DNA of 64,000 nucleotides from Achromobacter ruhlandii (GTDB lineage Bacteria; Pseudomonadota; Gammaproteobacteria; Burkholderiales; Burkholderiaceae_B), in the NCBI RefSeq assembly GCF_902859695.1, contig NZ_CADIJL010000002.1:1-64000 (forward strand). Direction: 5' to 3'. Every line of letters begins with the position of its first letter. The stretch's first letter is position 1. The translations under genes and the position numbers were made by a program. This document shows, piece after piece, positions 20,184 to 29,402 of this stretch. Under the pieces are notes generated by a model. That model saw nothing but the letters and a program-made list of their open reading frames with translations. It was not told where the DNA came from and made no database searches.

Positions 20184-21500
20184 ATGAGTAGCGCGGAGAG
20201 CCAGCCGCTGATCGAGTGCGAACACTGCGCAAGCATCTATCGCCGACATCCGCTCGAACCTGGCGAGACCGCCAATTGCGCCCGCTGCGGCACCATACTC
20301 TGGCGCTACAGCGGGCTTACTTTGTCCAATTGGCTGGCGCTCGCCATTTCCGCCCTGATCATCTTCGGCGTGGCCAACGCCTACCCGGTCGCCTCGATGT
20401 CGGTGCAGGGCATGGTGCAGCAGGCTTCGCTGCTGGATGCCGTCGGCATCACCTGGCGCCAGGGGCATTACACCGTCGCCGTCATGACCGGGCTGGCGGG
20501 TTTCGTGCTGCCGCTGTTCCAGCTGGCGGTGCTGTTGTGGGTGCTGGGGCCCCTGTCGCGCGGCGCCGAGCCCGCGGGCTTTCGCGGCGCGATGCGACTG
20601 CTGGGCCTGCTGCGCCCGTGGTGCATGGTGCCGGTGTTCCTGCTGGGCGTGCTGGTGGCGGTGGTCAAGCTGGCCGGCATGGCGGCGGTATCGCCCGGCA
20701 TCGGCCTGTTCGCCTTTGGCGTCCTTACGATTTTCCTGACCATGCTCGGCCGCCTGACGCCGCACGTGCTGTGGCGCTATGCCGAAAGCGACGGCGTGGT
20801 GCCGGTGCACGTGCCCGAGGCCGGTCCCGGTGAGGTGTTGACGGGCTGCCATGTCTGCGGGCAGGTGCAGGCGGTGTCGCGCGCCGCCGATCCCGAGGAA
20901 GATCACCATTGCGTGCGCTGCCACGCGGTGGTCCATTACCGCAAGCCCGATCACCTGAACCGCACCTGGGCGCTGTTGCTGGCCGCCGTGGTGTTCTATA
21001 TTCCCGCCAACGTGCTGCCGGTGATGAAAGTCAATTCGGTGCTGGGCGACAGCGCCCACACCATCCTGGGCGGCGTGGTGGAGCTGTGGGACATGGGGTC
21101 CTGGGACATCGCGCTGATCGTCTTCATTGCCAGCGTGGCGGTGCCGCTGACCAAATTGCTGGCGCTGATCCTGTTATTGTTGACCGAACAGTGGCGCAGC
21201 ACCACCAACCTGCGCCCGCGTACCCGGCTGTACCAGATGGTCGAGTTCATCGGCCAGTGGTCGATGCTGGATGTGTTCGTGGTGATCCTGCTGGCCGCCC
21301 TGGCCGATTTCAAGGGCCTGATGGAAATCAGCGCCGGCGCGGGCGCGGCGGCGTTCGGCGTGGTCGTCATCCTGACCATGCTGTCGGCCATGAGCTTCGA
21401 CCTGCGTCGCAGCTGGGACCTGGAAACGGAAAGTGAATTGGACGAACCGGAACCGCCGCGGCGCCGGCACCCGGCGTCCGTCGGCGTGGAAGCGGGCTGA
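20184..21500 (+). CDS. pqiA: Intermembrane transport protein PqiA
   Basis: Integral membrane component of the Pqi envelope lipid-transport system. At 438 residues it has two similar halves, each beginning with a zinc-ribbon-like pair of CxxC motifs (CEHC...CARC; CHVC...CVRC) and continuing with about four TM helices. The ATG at 20184 lies just after the clpA stop; longer in-frame readings run through the end of clpA and are not credible. It is followed by pqiB and pqiC in the usual order. Confidence 0.95.
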   Translation: MSSAESQPLIECEHCASIYRRHPLEPGETANCARCGTILWRYSGLTLSNWLALAISALIIFGVANAYPVASMSVQGMVQQASLLDAVGITWRQGHYTVAVMTGLAGFVLPLFQLAVLLWVLGPLSRGAEPAGFRGAMRLLGLLRPWCMVPVFLLGVLVAVVKLAGMAAVSPGIGLFAFGVLTIFLTMLGRLTPHVLWRYAESDGVVPVHVPEAGPGEVLTGCHVCGQVQAVSRAADPEEDHHCVRCHAVVHYRKPDHLNRTWALLLAAVVFYIPANVLPVMKVNSVLGDSAHTILGGVVELWDMGSWDIALIVFIASVAVPLTKLLALILLLLTEQWRSTTNLRPRTRLYQMVEFIGQWSMLDVFVVILLAALADFKGLMEISAGAGAAAFGVVVILTMLSAMSFDLRRSWDLETESELDEPEPPRRRHPASVGVEAG

Positions 21501-21556
21501 GTCCGGCGCCGCTGCGGCAGCCGCCAGGCGTTGTTCAAGAAGAAAAGGAAAAATCG

Positions 21557-23221
21557 ATGTCCGACCAAGCACCTGGATCTGGTGAAGAGAAGTACGCGTC
21601 ACCGACGATCTCGCGCAAGCGCAAGAGCCGGATTTCATGGATCTGGCTGGTGCCCGTCGTCGCGGCGCTGATGGGCCTGTCGCTGGTGGTGCGCACCTGG
21701 ATGCAGGCCGGCCCTGACTTGTCGATCGAGTTCAACACGGCCGAGGGGCTGGAGGTCGGCAAGACCCAGCTGCGCTACAAGGACGTGAATGTCGGCACGG
21801 TCAGGTCGATCGGCTTCAACGCCGACCGCAGCAAGGTGGTGGTGCAGGCCGAGCTGTCCAAGGACGTGGCGGACCTGGCGCGCGAGGGCACCAATTTCTG
21901 GGTGGTGCGCCCGCGCCTGGACGTCAGCGGCGTGTCCGGCCTGGGCACCCTGTTGTCCGGCGCCTACATCGGCGTGGACGCGGTCGAGGGCAAGGACTCG
22001 TCCAAGAAGGCGACCAAGCTGCACTTCGTCGGCCTGGAAACCCCGCCCGCCGTGACGCACGATCGCGCCGGAAAACGCTTCAAGCTGAGGGCCGCGGACC
22101 TGGGGTCGCTGGATATCGGGTCGCCGGTGTATTTCCGCCGCATCAACGTCGGCCGCGTGATCGGTTACGCACTGGACAAGACCGGCAATGCCGTCAACGT
22201 CGAGGTATTCGTCGACGCGCCCAACGACAAGTTCGTGACCAACGGTACCCGCTTCTGGAACGCCAGCGGCGTGGATTTCAGCGTCAACGCCGAGGGCCTG
22301 AAGGTGCGGACCCAGTCGCTGGTGTCGATGGCCGTGGGCGGCGTGGCGTTCGAGCCGGTCTACAGCGCGCGTGACGCCAACACGCCGGCGGCGGCCGATT
22401 CGCATTTCGAGCTATACGCCACCGAGGCGGCCGCCAAGGCCAACCCCGACGGCGAAGCCTTCCCGATCCGCATGCGCTTCGATCAGTCGATCCGCGGCCT
22501 GGCCGTGGGCGCGGCGATCGACTTCTCGGGCATCACGCTGGGCAACGTCACGCAGATCAACATGGACTTCGATCCCGTCAGCAAGCGCTTCTTCGCGCTG
22601 GTGGACGCGACGCTGTATCCGGAACGCCTGGGCCGTGTCTACGACGAAGTGCGCGAACACGCCATCAAGGACGGCGACGAGGCCGGCGGGCGCCTGCTGG
22701 GCATCATGATCAAGCATGGCCTGCGCGCCCAGTTGCGCACCGCCAACCTGTTGACCGGCCAGTTGTACGTGGTGCTGGACGAGTTCCCCAACGTCAAGCC
22801 GGTGGAATTCAAGATGACCACGCCGGCGATGATCCCGACCGTGCCGGGGCAGCTCGATCAGCTGCAGCAGCAGGTCAGCAATATCGTCGCCAAGATCGAC
22901 AAGATTCCGTTCGACAAGATCGGCGAGGACCTGCGCACCACGCTGGCCAGCACGTCCAAGCTGATGAACCGCCTGGACAAGCAGGTGGCGCCCGAGGCGC
23001 AAGGCGTGCTCAAGCAGGCGCGCGAGTCCATGGCCAGCCTCAACGCCCTGGTGGCGTCGGATGCGTCGTTGCCGGTCAATGCCGAGAAGGCCATGCAGGA
23101 ACTGAGCCGCGCTGCCCGCTCGCTGCGCGCGTTGGCGGATTTCCTGCAGTCCAACCCCGAAGCGCTGTTGCGCGGCCGCGGCCAGGACCCGATTCCGGGC
23201 GCCGGCCCCGTCAGGAACTGA
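21557..23221 (+). CDS. pqiB: Intermembrane transport protein PqiB (MCE protein)
   Basis: A 554-residue protein with an N-terminal TM anchor (ISWIWLVPVVAALMGLSLVV) and three successive MCE-type domains, each with the VGKTQLRYKDVNVGTV or similar pattern. A long C-terminal amphipathic helical region follows (about 430-520). Known PqiB forms a hexameric tunnel across the periplasm for lipid transfer between the membranes. AAAAGGAAAAA precedes the ATG. Gene order pqiA-pqiB-pqiC supports the assignment. Confidence 0.96.
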   Translation: MSDQAPGSGEEKYASPTISRKRKSRISWIWLVPVVAALMGLSLVVRTWMQAGPDLSIEFNTAEGLEVGKTQLRYKDVNVGTVRSIGFNADRSKVVVQAELSKDVADLAREGTNFWVVRPRLDVSGVSGLGTLLSGAYIGVDAVEGKDSSKKATKLHFVGLETPPAVTHDRAGKRFKLRAADLGSLDIGSPVYFRRINVGRVIGYALDKTGNAVNVEVFVDAPNDKFVTNGTRFWNASGVDFSVNAEGLKVRTQSLVSMAVGGVAFEPVYSARDANTPAAADSHFELYATEAAAKANPDGEAFPIRMRFDQSIRGLAVGAAIDFSGITLGNVTQINMDFDPVSKRFFALVDATLYPERLGRVYDEVREHAIKDGDEAGGRLLGIMIKHGLRAQLRTANLLTGQLYVVLDEFPNVKPVEFKMTTPAMIPTVPGQLDQLQQQVSNIVAKIDKIPFDKIGEDLRTTLASTSKLMNRLDKQVAPEAQGVLKQARESMASLNALVASDASLPVNAEKAMQELSRAARSLRALADFLQSNPEALLRGRGQDPIPGAGPVRN

Positions 23222-23225
23222 ACCC

Positions 23226-23918
23226 ATGACCCGACTCCGTTTCCGCCCCTTCCCGACCTCCCGACCCGGCCCGTTCGGGCGCGGCCTGGCGCTGTTGGCG
23301 CTGCCGCTGCTGCTGGCCGCCTGCGCCTCGTCGCCGCCCGTGCATTACTACACGCTGCAAGGGCCGGCGCCCCAGCCCCCGGCCGTGCCGCGCGCCGCCG
23401 CGCCGTTCCTGCTGGAAGTGCAGGGCGTCAATGTGGCGGCCCAGGCCGACCAGCCGCAATTGATGGTCCGCACCGGCGACGGCAGCGTGGCGGCGATGTA
23501 TTCCGAGCGCTGGAGTTCGCCCTTGGGGGACGAGATCCGCGGTGCGCTGTCCGACGCGCTCAAGCACGACCTGGGCGCGCTGGACGTGCAGGTGGTCAAG
23601 CCCGCGCCCACCGCGCCGGTCTGGCGGGTGCAGACCGACGTGCAGCGGTTTGACCTGGTGTCCGGCAGCATGGCGCAACTGGACGCCACCTGGCGGGTGC
23701 GGCCGGTCAATCTCAAGGGCAACGGCCTGCTGTGCCGCAGCGTCGTCACCGAAACCGTGTCCGGGGCCGGCATCCCCGCGCTGGTCGCCGCGCAGCAGCG
23801 CGCGGTGGCGGCGCTGGCGGGCGCCATGGCGTCCGCCATCCGCGGGCAGACGCCCGATAGCAACGGCGCGGTGCGGATGCTGGGCTGCTCGCCGCTGCCC
23901 GACGCCGACAAGTCATAA
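23226..23918 (+). CDS. pqiC: PqiC outer-membrane lipoprotein
   Basis: A 230-residue ABC-type transport auxiliary lipoprotein. An arginine-rich N-terminus leads into a hydrophobic stretch and the lipobox LLAAC (Cys33). The mature part begins HYYTLQGPAP, as in other PqiC/YmbA proteins. It lies 4 bp after pqiB and should cap the PqiB tunnel at the outer membrane. Confidence 0.93.
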   Translation: MTRLRFRPFPTSRPGPFGRGLALLALPLLLAACASSPPVHYYTLQGPAPQPPAVPRAAAPFLLEVQGVNVAAQADQPQLMVRTGDGSVAAMYSERWSSPLGDEIRGALSDALKHDLGALDVQVVKPAPTAPVWRVQTDVQRFDLVSGSMAQLDATWRVRPVNLKGNGLLCRSVVTETVSGAGIPALVAAQQRAVAALAGAMASAIRGQTPDSNGAVRMLGCSPLPDADKS

Positions 23919-23960
23919 AAAGGGACGGGCAGGGCGCCAAAACCTGCCGCGATCTCAATC

Positions 23961-24003
23961 GGTTAACTCTAGGGTTAACCTTAATACAAACCCGGTTGCA
24001 ACC
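23961..24003. promoter_or_regulatory. Candidate PutA autoregulatory operator region
   Basis: Two symmetric elements sit 83-125 bp before the putA start: GGTTAAC (23961-23967) paired with GTTAACC (23974-23980), and the 10-bp palindrome GGTTGCAACC (23994-24003). The latter contains GTTGCA on both strands, the hexamer known to be recognised by the ribbon-helix-helix domain of enteric PutA. The PutA here carries such a domain. Site use is inferred. Confidence 0.45.
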
Positions 24004-24028
24004 TGACTAGCATACGGTCCTACCGATG

Positions 24029-24050
24029 CCGGGCCCCCCTGCGGGCCCGG
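24029..24050 (+). terminator. GC-rich hairpin between pqiC and putA
   Basis: CCGGGCCC (24029-24036) pairs exactly with GGGCCCGG (24043-24050) around a 6-nt loop. Only CTTT follows, so it may be a weak terminator for pqiABC or a leader structure of putA. Confidence 0.4.
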
Positions 24051-24085
24051 TGTGACCTTTGCCATGCGACAGGAAGCAATCTCTT

Positions 24086-27000
24086 ATGGCCAGCACCACC
24101 CTCGGCGTCAAGGTCGATGACGCGCTACGCGACCGCCTGAAGGCCGCCGCGCAAAAACTCAATTGCACGCCGCACTGGCTGCACAAGCAGGCGATCCTTG
24201 CCTACCTGGACAAGATCGAGCGCGGCCACCTGCCCGCCGAAATGTCCCACCTGGGCGGGGAAGAGGGGGGCGACGAAGAGAGCGGCGAGCAGCAAGCCGC
24301 CGCCACGCCGCCGTTCTACGAATTCGGCCAGGACGTGCAACCGCAATCGGTGCTGCGCGCCGCCATTACCGCCGCCTACCGCCGCCCCGAGCCGGAATGC
24401 GTGCCGCTGCTGCTGGGCCAGGCGCGCATGCCCAACCTGGAAAAAGTGCATGCGATGGCCACTGACCTGGTCAAGAAGCTGCGCGGCAAGCGCACCGGTG
24501 GCGGGGTGGAAGGGCTTATCCAGGAATTCTCGCTGTCGAGCCAGGAAGGCGTGGCGCTGATGTGCCTGGCCGAGGCGCTGCTGCGCATTCCCGACCGCGC
24601 CACGCGCGACGCGCTGATCCGCGACAAGGTCGCGCGCGGCGACTGGAAGTCGCACATGGGCGGCTCGCAATCGTTGTTCGTCAACGCCGCCACCTGGGGC
24701 CTGATGATCACCGGCAAGCTGGTGGCCGTGAGCAGCGAGCAGTCGCTGTCCAAGGCGCTGACGCGCCTGATTGGCAAGGGCGGCGAACCGCTGGTGCGCA
24801 AGGGCGTGAACATCGCCATGCGCATGATGGGCGAGCAGTTCGTGTCGGGCCAGACCATTTCCGAGGCGCTGGCCAACAACCGCAAGATGGAAAGCCGCGG
24901 CTTCCGCTATTCGTACGACATGCTGGGCGAAGCGGCTACCACGGCCGAGGACGCCGACCGCTATTACGCCTCGTACGAACAGGCCATCCACGCCATTGGC
25001 AAGGCCGCCGCTGGCCGCGGCATCTATGAAGGCCCCGGCATCTCCATCAAGCTGTCGGCGCTGCATCCGCGCTATTCGCGCGCCCAGCGCGAACGCGTCA
25101 TGGCCGAGCTGCTGCCGCGCGTGAAGGCGCTGACCATCCTGGCGCGCAGCTACGACATCGGCCTGAACATCGATGCCGAGGAAGCCGACCGCCTGGAGAT
25201 TTCGCTGGATCTGCTGGAGGCGCTGTGCTTCACGCCCGAGCTGGAGGGCTGGAACGGCATCGGCTTCGTCATCCAGGCCTACCAGAAGCGCGCGCCATTC
25301 GTGATCGACTACGTGATCGACCTGGCCCGCCGCAGCCGCCACCGTGTGATGGTGCGCCTGGTCAAGGGCGCCTACTGGGACAGCGAGATCAAGCGCGCCC
25401 AGGTCGACGGCCTGGAGGGCTATCCGGTCTACACCCGCAAGGTCTACACCGACGTGGCCTACCTGGCCTGCGCCCGCAAGCTGCTGGGCGCGCCGGAAGC
25501 CGTGTACCCGCAGTTCGCCACCCACAACGCCTACACGCTGTCGGCGATCTACCAACTGGCCGGCCAGAACTACTACCCGGGCCAGTATGAATTCCAGTGC
25601 CTGCATGGCATGGGCGAGCCGCTGTACGACGAAGTGGTCGGACCGCTGGCGCAGGGCAAGCTGAACCGCCCCTGCCGCATCTACGCGCCGGTCGGCACGC
25701 ACGAAACGCTGCTGGCCTACCTGGTGCGCCGCCTGCTGGAAAACGGCGCCAACACCTCGTTCGTCAACCTGATCGGCGACGAGAGCATCCCGGTCGAGAC
25801 GCTGGTGGCCGATCCGGTCGAGGCCGCCTCGCGCATCGTGCCGCTGGGCGCGCCGCACGAGAAGATCCCGCTGCCGCGCGAGTTGTACGGCAGCGCGCAG
25901 CAGGGCGCGCGCGCCAACTCCGCCGGCCTGGACCTGAGCAACGAACATCGCCTGGGCTCGTTGTCGGCCGCGCTGCTGACCAGCGCCGCCACGCCCTGGC
26001 GCGCCGGTCCGATGCTGGGCGAAGGCGACGGCGCCTGGGACGCGGCGCGCGCCATCGAGGTGCGCAATCCCGCCAACCTGCGCGACGTGGTCGGCCATGT
26101 CATCGAAGCCAATGGCGAGGAAGCCGAGGCCGCCCTGCGCGCCGCCGCCAATGCCGCGCCCATCTGGCAATCGACCCCGGTGGCCGAGCGCGCGCAATGC
26201 CTGCGCCGCGCCGCGCAATTGCTGGAGGAGCAGATGCAGACCCTGCTGGGCCTGATCGTGCGCGAGGCCGGCAAGTCGCTGCCCAACGCCATCGCCGAAG
26301 TGCGCGAGGCGGTGGACTTCCTGCGCTACTACGCCGACCAGGCCGACCGCGAGTTCAGCAACGACACCCATCGTCCGCTCGGGACGGTGCTGTGCATCAG
26401 CCCCTGGAATTTCCCGCTGGCCATTTTCACCGGCCAGGTCGCGGCCGCGCTGGCGGCCGGCAATACCGTGCTGGCCAAGCCCGCCGAGCAGACGCCGCTG
26501 ATCGCGGCGCAGGCGGTGGCGATCCTGCGCGCCGCCGGCGTGCCGGCTGGCGCCGTCCAACTGCTGCCCGGCCGCGGCGAAACCGTGGGCGCGCAACTGG
26601 TGGCCAGCCCTGGCGTGCGCGGCGTGATGTTCACCGGCTCGACCGACGTGGCGCGCATCATCGCGCGCACGCTGGCCGACCGCCTGGACGACGACGGCCA
26701 CACCATTCCGCTGATCGCCGAGACCGGCGGCCAGAACGCCATGGTGGTCGACTCGTCCGCGTTGGCCGAGCAAGTGGTATTCGACGTCCTCAGCTCGGCC
26801 TTCGATTCGGCCGGCCAGCGCTGTTCCGCGCTGCGCGTGCTGTGCGTGCAGGAAGACAATGCCGATCACGTTCTGACCATGCTGCGCGGCGCCATGCGCG
26901 AGCTCAGCGTGGGCAATCCCGACCGCCTGTCGGTCGACGTCGGCCCGGTCATCGATACGGAGGCGCGCAACAATATCCAGCGCCACATCGATGCGATGCG

Positions 27001-27907
27001 CACGGCCGGCCACCGCGTGGACCAGGTCGAACTGAATGGCGAATGCCGCCACGGCACCTTCGTGGCGCCCACCATCATCGAGATCGACCACATCAGCGAG
27101 CTGACGCGCGAGGTGTTCGGTCCGGTGCTGCACGTGGTGCGCTACGCCCGCGACGAACTGGACGGGCTGCTGGACGCCATCAACGGCACCGGCTATGGCC
27201 TGACCTTCGGCGTGCATACCCGCATCGACGAGACCATCGCCCACGTGACGGGACAGGTCCATGCCGGCAATGTCTACGTCAACCGCAACATCGTCGGCGC
27301 GGTGGTCGGCGTGCAGCCGTTCGGCGGCGAGTGCCTGTCGGGCACCGGTCCCAAGGCTGGCGGCCCGCTATATATGTACCGCCTGCTGGGCACGCGCCCC
27401 GAGGGGTTGCCGCCGGCGCTGGACGCGGCCGCGCCGTTGCCGCAGCGCATTGCATTGCCGGGTCCCACGGGCGAGACCAACACCTATATGGTCGAGCCGC
27501 GCGGCGCGGTCTATTGTGTGGCGGCCACGGAGGCCGGCGCGCGTGCCCAATGGGCGGCGGCGCGGCTGACCGGCAACCACGCCTGGTTCGCCGACACGCC
27601 GGCGGCGCACGCGCTGCTGGCCACGCTGGATGCCGAGCAGCAGGGCCAGGCGGGCATCCTGGCGGATGCCGAGGTCGACCAGGCCGACTATCATGCGGTG
27701 CTGTTCGAGGGCGACGGCGACACGCTGCGCGCCCTGAATCAGCGCATCGCGCAGCGGCCGGGCGCGATCCTGGCGGTGCACGGGCTGACCTCGGACGCCT
27801 TGGCGGCCGGCGCCGCGTATGTGCCGGAACGCCTGCTCACCGAACGTTCCATCAGCGTCAATACGGCCGCGGCCGGCGGCAATGCCAGCCTCATGACCAT
27901 CGGTTGA
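24086..27907 (+). CDS. putA: Trifunctional PutA: repressor, proline dehydrogenase and P5C dehydrogenase
   Basis: Oxidises proline to glutamate in two steps. At 1273 residues it is a long-type PutA. An N-terminal ribbon-helix-helix domain (ASTTLGVKVDDALRDRLK, residues 2-45) allows autogenous repression. A helical arm follows, then the FAD-dependent PRODH barrel (DAEEADRLEISLDLLEAL; RLVKGAYWDSEIKRAQ) and the NAD-dependent aldehyde dehydrogenase domain with catalytic Cys913 (FDSAGQRCSALRVL). A C-terminal ALDH-superfamily-like domain of ~150 residues completes it. AGGAAG (24070-24075) precedes the ATG. The enzyme is peripherally membrane-associated when reduced. The next operon imports branched-chain amino acids, but a hairpin separates them. 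Confidence 0.97.
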   Translation: MASTTLGVKVDDALRDRLKAAAQKLNCTPHWLHKQAILAYLDKIERGHLPAEMSHLGGEEGGDEESGEQQAAATPPFYEFGQDVQPQSVLRAAITAAYRRPEPECVPLLLGQARMPNLEKVHAMATDLVKKLRGKRTGGGVEGLIQEFSLSSQEGVALMCLAEALLRIPDRATRDALIRDKVARGDWKSHMGGSQSLFVNAATWGLMITGKLVAVSSEQSLSKALTRLIGKGGEPLVRKGVNIAMRMMGEQFVSGQTISEALANNRKMESRGFRYSYDMLGEAATTAEDADRYYASYEQAIHAIGKAAAGRGIYEGPGISIKLSALHPRYSRAQRERVMAELLPRVKALTILARSYDIGLNIDAEEADRLEISLDLLEALCFTPELEGWNGIGFVIQAYQKRAPFVIDYVIDLARRSRHRVMVRLVKGAYWDSEIKRAQVDGLEGYPVYTRKVYTDVAYLACARKLLGAPEAVYPQFATHNAYTLSAIYQLAGQNYYPGQYEFQCLHGMGEPLYDEVVGPLAQGKLNRPCRIYAPVGTHETLLAYLVRRLLENGANTSFVNLIGDESIPVETLVADPVEAASRIVPLGAPHEKIPLPRELYGSAQQGARANSAGLDLSNEHRLGSLSAALLTSAATPWRAGPMLGEGDGAWDAARAIEVRNPANLRDVVGHVIEANGEEAEAALRAAANAAPIWQSTPVAERAQCLRRAAQLLEEQMQTLLGLIVREAGKSLPNAIAEVREAVDFLRYYADQADREFSNDTHRPLGTVLCISPWNFPLAIFTGQVAAALAAGNTVLAKPAEQTPLIAAQAVAILRAAGVPAGAVQLLPGRGETVGAQLVASPGVRGVMFTGSTDVARIIARTLADRLDDDGHTIPLIAETGGQNAMVVDSSALAEQVVFDVLSSAFDSAGQRCSALRVLCVQEDNADHVLTMLRGAMRELSVGNPDRLSVDVGPVIDTEARNNIQRHIDAMRTAGHRVDQVELNGECRHGTFVAPTIIEIDHISELTREVFGPVLHVVRYARDELDGLLDAINGTGYGLTFGVHTRIDETIAHVTGQVHAGNVYVNRNIVGAVVGVQPFGGECLSGTGPKAGGPLYMYRLLGTRPEGLPPALDAAAPLPQRIALPGPTGETNTYMVEPRGAVYCVAATEAGARAQWAAARLTGNHAWFADTPAAHALLATLDAEQQGQAGILADAEVDQADYHAVLFEGDGDTLRALNQRIAQRPGAILAVHGLTSDALAAGAAYVPERLLTERSISVNTAAAGGNASLMTIG

Positions 27908-27921
27908 ACGTGACCGAGGGG

Positions 27922-27945
27922 TAACCCTTGGGAAACCAAGGGTTA
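27922..27945 (+). terminator. Perfect 10-bp hairpin with GAAA tetraloop after putA
   Basis: TAACCCTTGG (27922-27931) and CCAAGGGTTA (27936-27945) close on a GAAA (GNRA) tetraloop, 14 bp after the putA stop. There is no T-run, so it may act as a 3' stabiliser or a weak terminator. A single GTTGCA hexamer lies at 27964-27969. Confidence 0.5.
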
Positions 27946-28094
27946 TCTCCAATATCTCGCGAGGTTGCACTGGAAGCAAAATCCGGTCGCACCTGAAGTT
28001 CGATTGTGGCAACCCGGCAATCGCACTCAAATAGATCACCTGGCCCAAAAGCCCAGGTATAACAAAGCCACATCCGACATACCGGAGGATTCCC

Positions 28095-29240
28095 ATGAAG
28101 TTTCGCACCACTTTGAAGCTTGTCGCCGCCAGCATCGCCGCCGTCGGCATGGCCGCCGCCGCGCAGGCCGCCGACGTCAAGTTCGGCTTTGCCGCGCCCC
28201 TGACCGGTCCCCAGTCGCACTACGGCGAGGACATGCAGAACGGCCTGAACCTGGCCCTGGAAGAAGCCAACAAGAAGGGCATCAAGGTCGACGGCCAGCC
28301 CGCCAAGTTCGTGCTGGTGTCGCGCGATGACCAGGCCGATCCGCGCGTCGGCGTGCAGGTGGCGCAGCAACTGGTCGACGAGAACGTCGTCGGCATCCTG
28401 GGCCACTTCAACTCCGGCACCACGATCCCCGCCTCGCGCGTCTACCACGAAGCCGGCCTGCCGCAGATCGCCATGGCCACGTCGCCCGAGTACACCAAGC
28501 AGGGCTACGAAACCACCTTCCGCATGATGACCAGCGACACCCAGCAGGGCGCCGCGGTCGGCAAGTTCATGGTGCAGAGCCTGAAGGCCAAGAAGGTCGC
28601 CATCATCGATGACCGCACCGCCTACGGCCAGGGCCTGGCCGACGAGGTCGAGAAGGCCGTCAAGGCCGCTGGCGGCCAGGTGGTGCGCCGCGAGTACACG
28701 ACCGACAAGGCCAACGACTTCACGGCCATCCTGACCAACATCAAGGGCTCGGCGCCCGACGCCATCTTCTACGGCGGCCTGGACGCCCAGTCCGGCCCGA
28801 TGAAGCGCCAGTTGGCCACGTTGGGCCTGAAGTCGCCGCTGGTTTCGGGCGAAATGACCCGCAGCGACACCTTCATCAAGCTGGCCGGCGACGCCGCCGA
28901 CGGCACCTTTGCCTCGCTGGCCGGCGTGCCGCTGGACAAGATGGCCGCGGGCAAGGACTTCGAAAAGCGCTACCAAGAGCGCTTCAAGAAGGCCCCCGGC
29001 GTCTACGCGCCCTACGCCTATGACGGCGCCTGGAACATGATCGCCGCGATCGAAGCGGCCGGCTCGGCCAAGCCCGAGAAGTACCTGCCGGAACTGGCCA
29101 AGCTGAACCGCAAGGGCGCGACCAGCGAGCACATCGCCTACGACAAGAACGGCGACCTGAAGGAAATCTCCGTCACCATCTACGAAGTCAAGAATGGCAA
29201 GTGGGAGATGGTTGAAACGATGGTCAGCCAGGCCAACTAA
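28095..29240 (+). CDS. livK: Branched-chain amino-acid ABC transporter, periplasmic binding protein
   Basis: A 381-residue type I periplasmic binding protein with a typical signal peptide (KFRTTLKLVAASIAAVGMAAAAQA, cleavage after AQA) and the LivJ/LivK-like start of the mature protein, ADVKFGFAAPLTGPQSHYGEDMQNG. It should capture leucine/isoleucine/valine or related amino acids for the LivHMGF importer encoded downstream. CGGAGG precedes the ATG. Upstream are an ACCTGG/CCAGGT inverted repeat (28038-28058) and a TATAAC -10-like hexamer (28058-28063). A hairpin between livK and livH could let the binding protein be made in excess over the permease. Confidence 0.95.
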   Translation: MKFRTTLKLVAASIAAVGMAAAAQAADVKFGFAAPLTGPQSHYGEDMQNGLNLALEEANKKGIKVDGQPAKFVLVSRDDQADPRVGVQVAQQLVDENVVGILGHFNSGTTIPASRVYHEAGLPQIAMATSPEYTKQGYETTFRMMTSDTQQGAAVGKFMVQSLKAKKVAIIDDRTAYGQGLADEVEKAVKAAGGQVVRREYTTDKANDFTAILTNIKGSAPDAIFYGGLDAQSGPMKRQLATLGLKSPLVSGEMTRSDTFIKLAGDAADGTFASLAGVPLDKMAAGKDFEKRYQERFKKAPGVYAPYAYDGAWNMIAAIEAAGSAKPEKYLPELAKLNRKGATSEHIAYDKNGDLKEISVTIYEVKNGKWEMVETMVSQAN

Positions 29241-29253
29241 GGCTGCCTGATCC

Positions 29254-29283
29254 GGCCAGGACGCGGCGCCGCCGCGCCTGGCC
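29254..29283 (+). terminator. Long GC-rich hairpin between livK and livH (attenuator candidate)
   Basis: GGCCAGG pairs with CCTGGCC (29254-29260 / 29277-29283) and CGCGGC with GCCGCG (29262-29267 / 29271-29276), with one bulged A and a 3-nt loop. No T-run follows, so it probably protects the livK 3' end or partly stops transcription. Confidence 0.5.
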
Positions 29284-29402
29284 AACTTGATTGACCCCGC
29301 GCGCGCCGCCGGGCGCGGCGGCGATTTGCGCGAAGGCGGCCCCAGGGGCCGCGCCGCATCCGATCCTCGCGCGATTTTTCCAGGCTTATTTCCACGGCCC
29401 CT

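Noticed and set aside
24125-27262. A 1045-codon open frame on the minus strand across putA
   Set aside because: Composition is typical of antisense frames and no motif is present; putA on the plus strand is complete.
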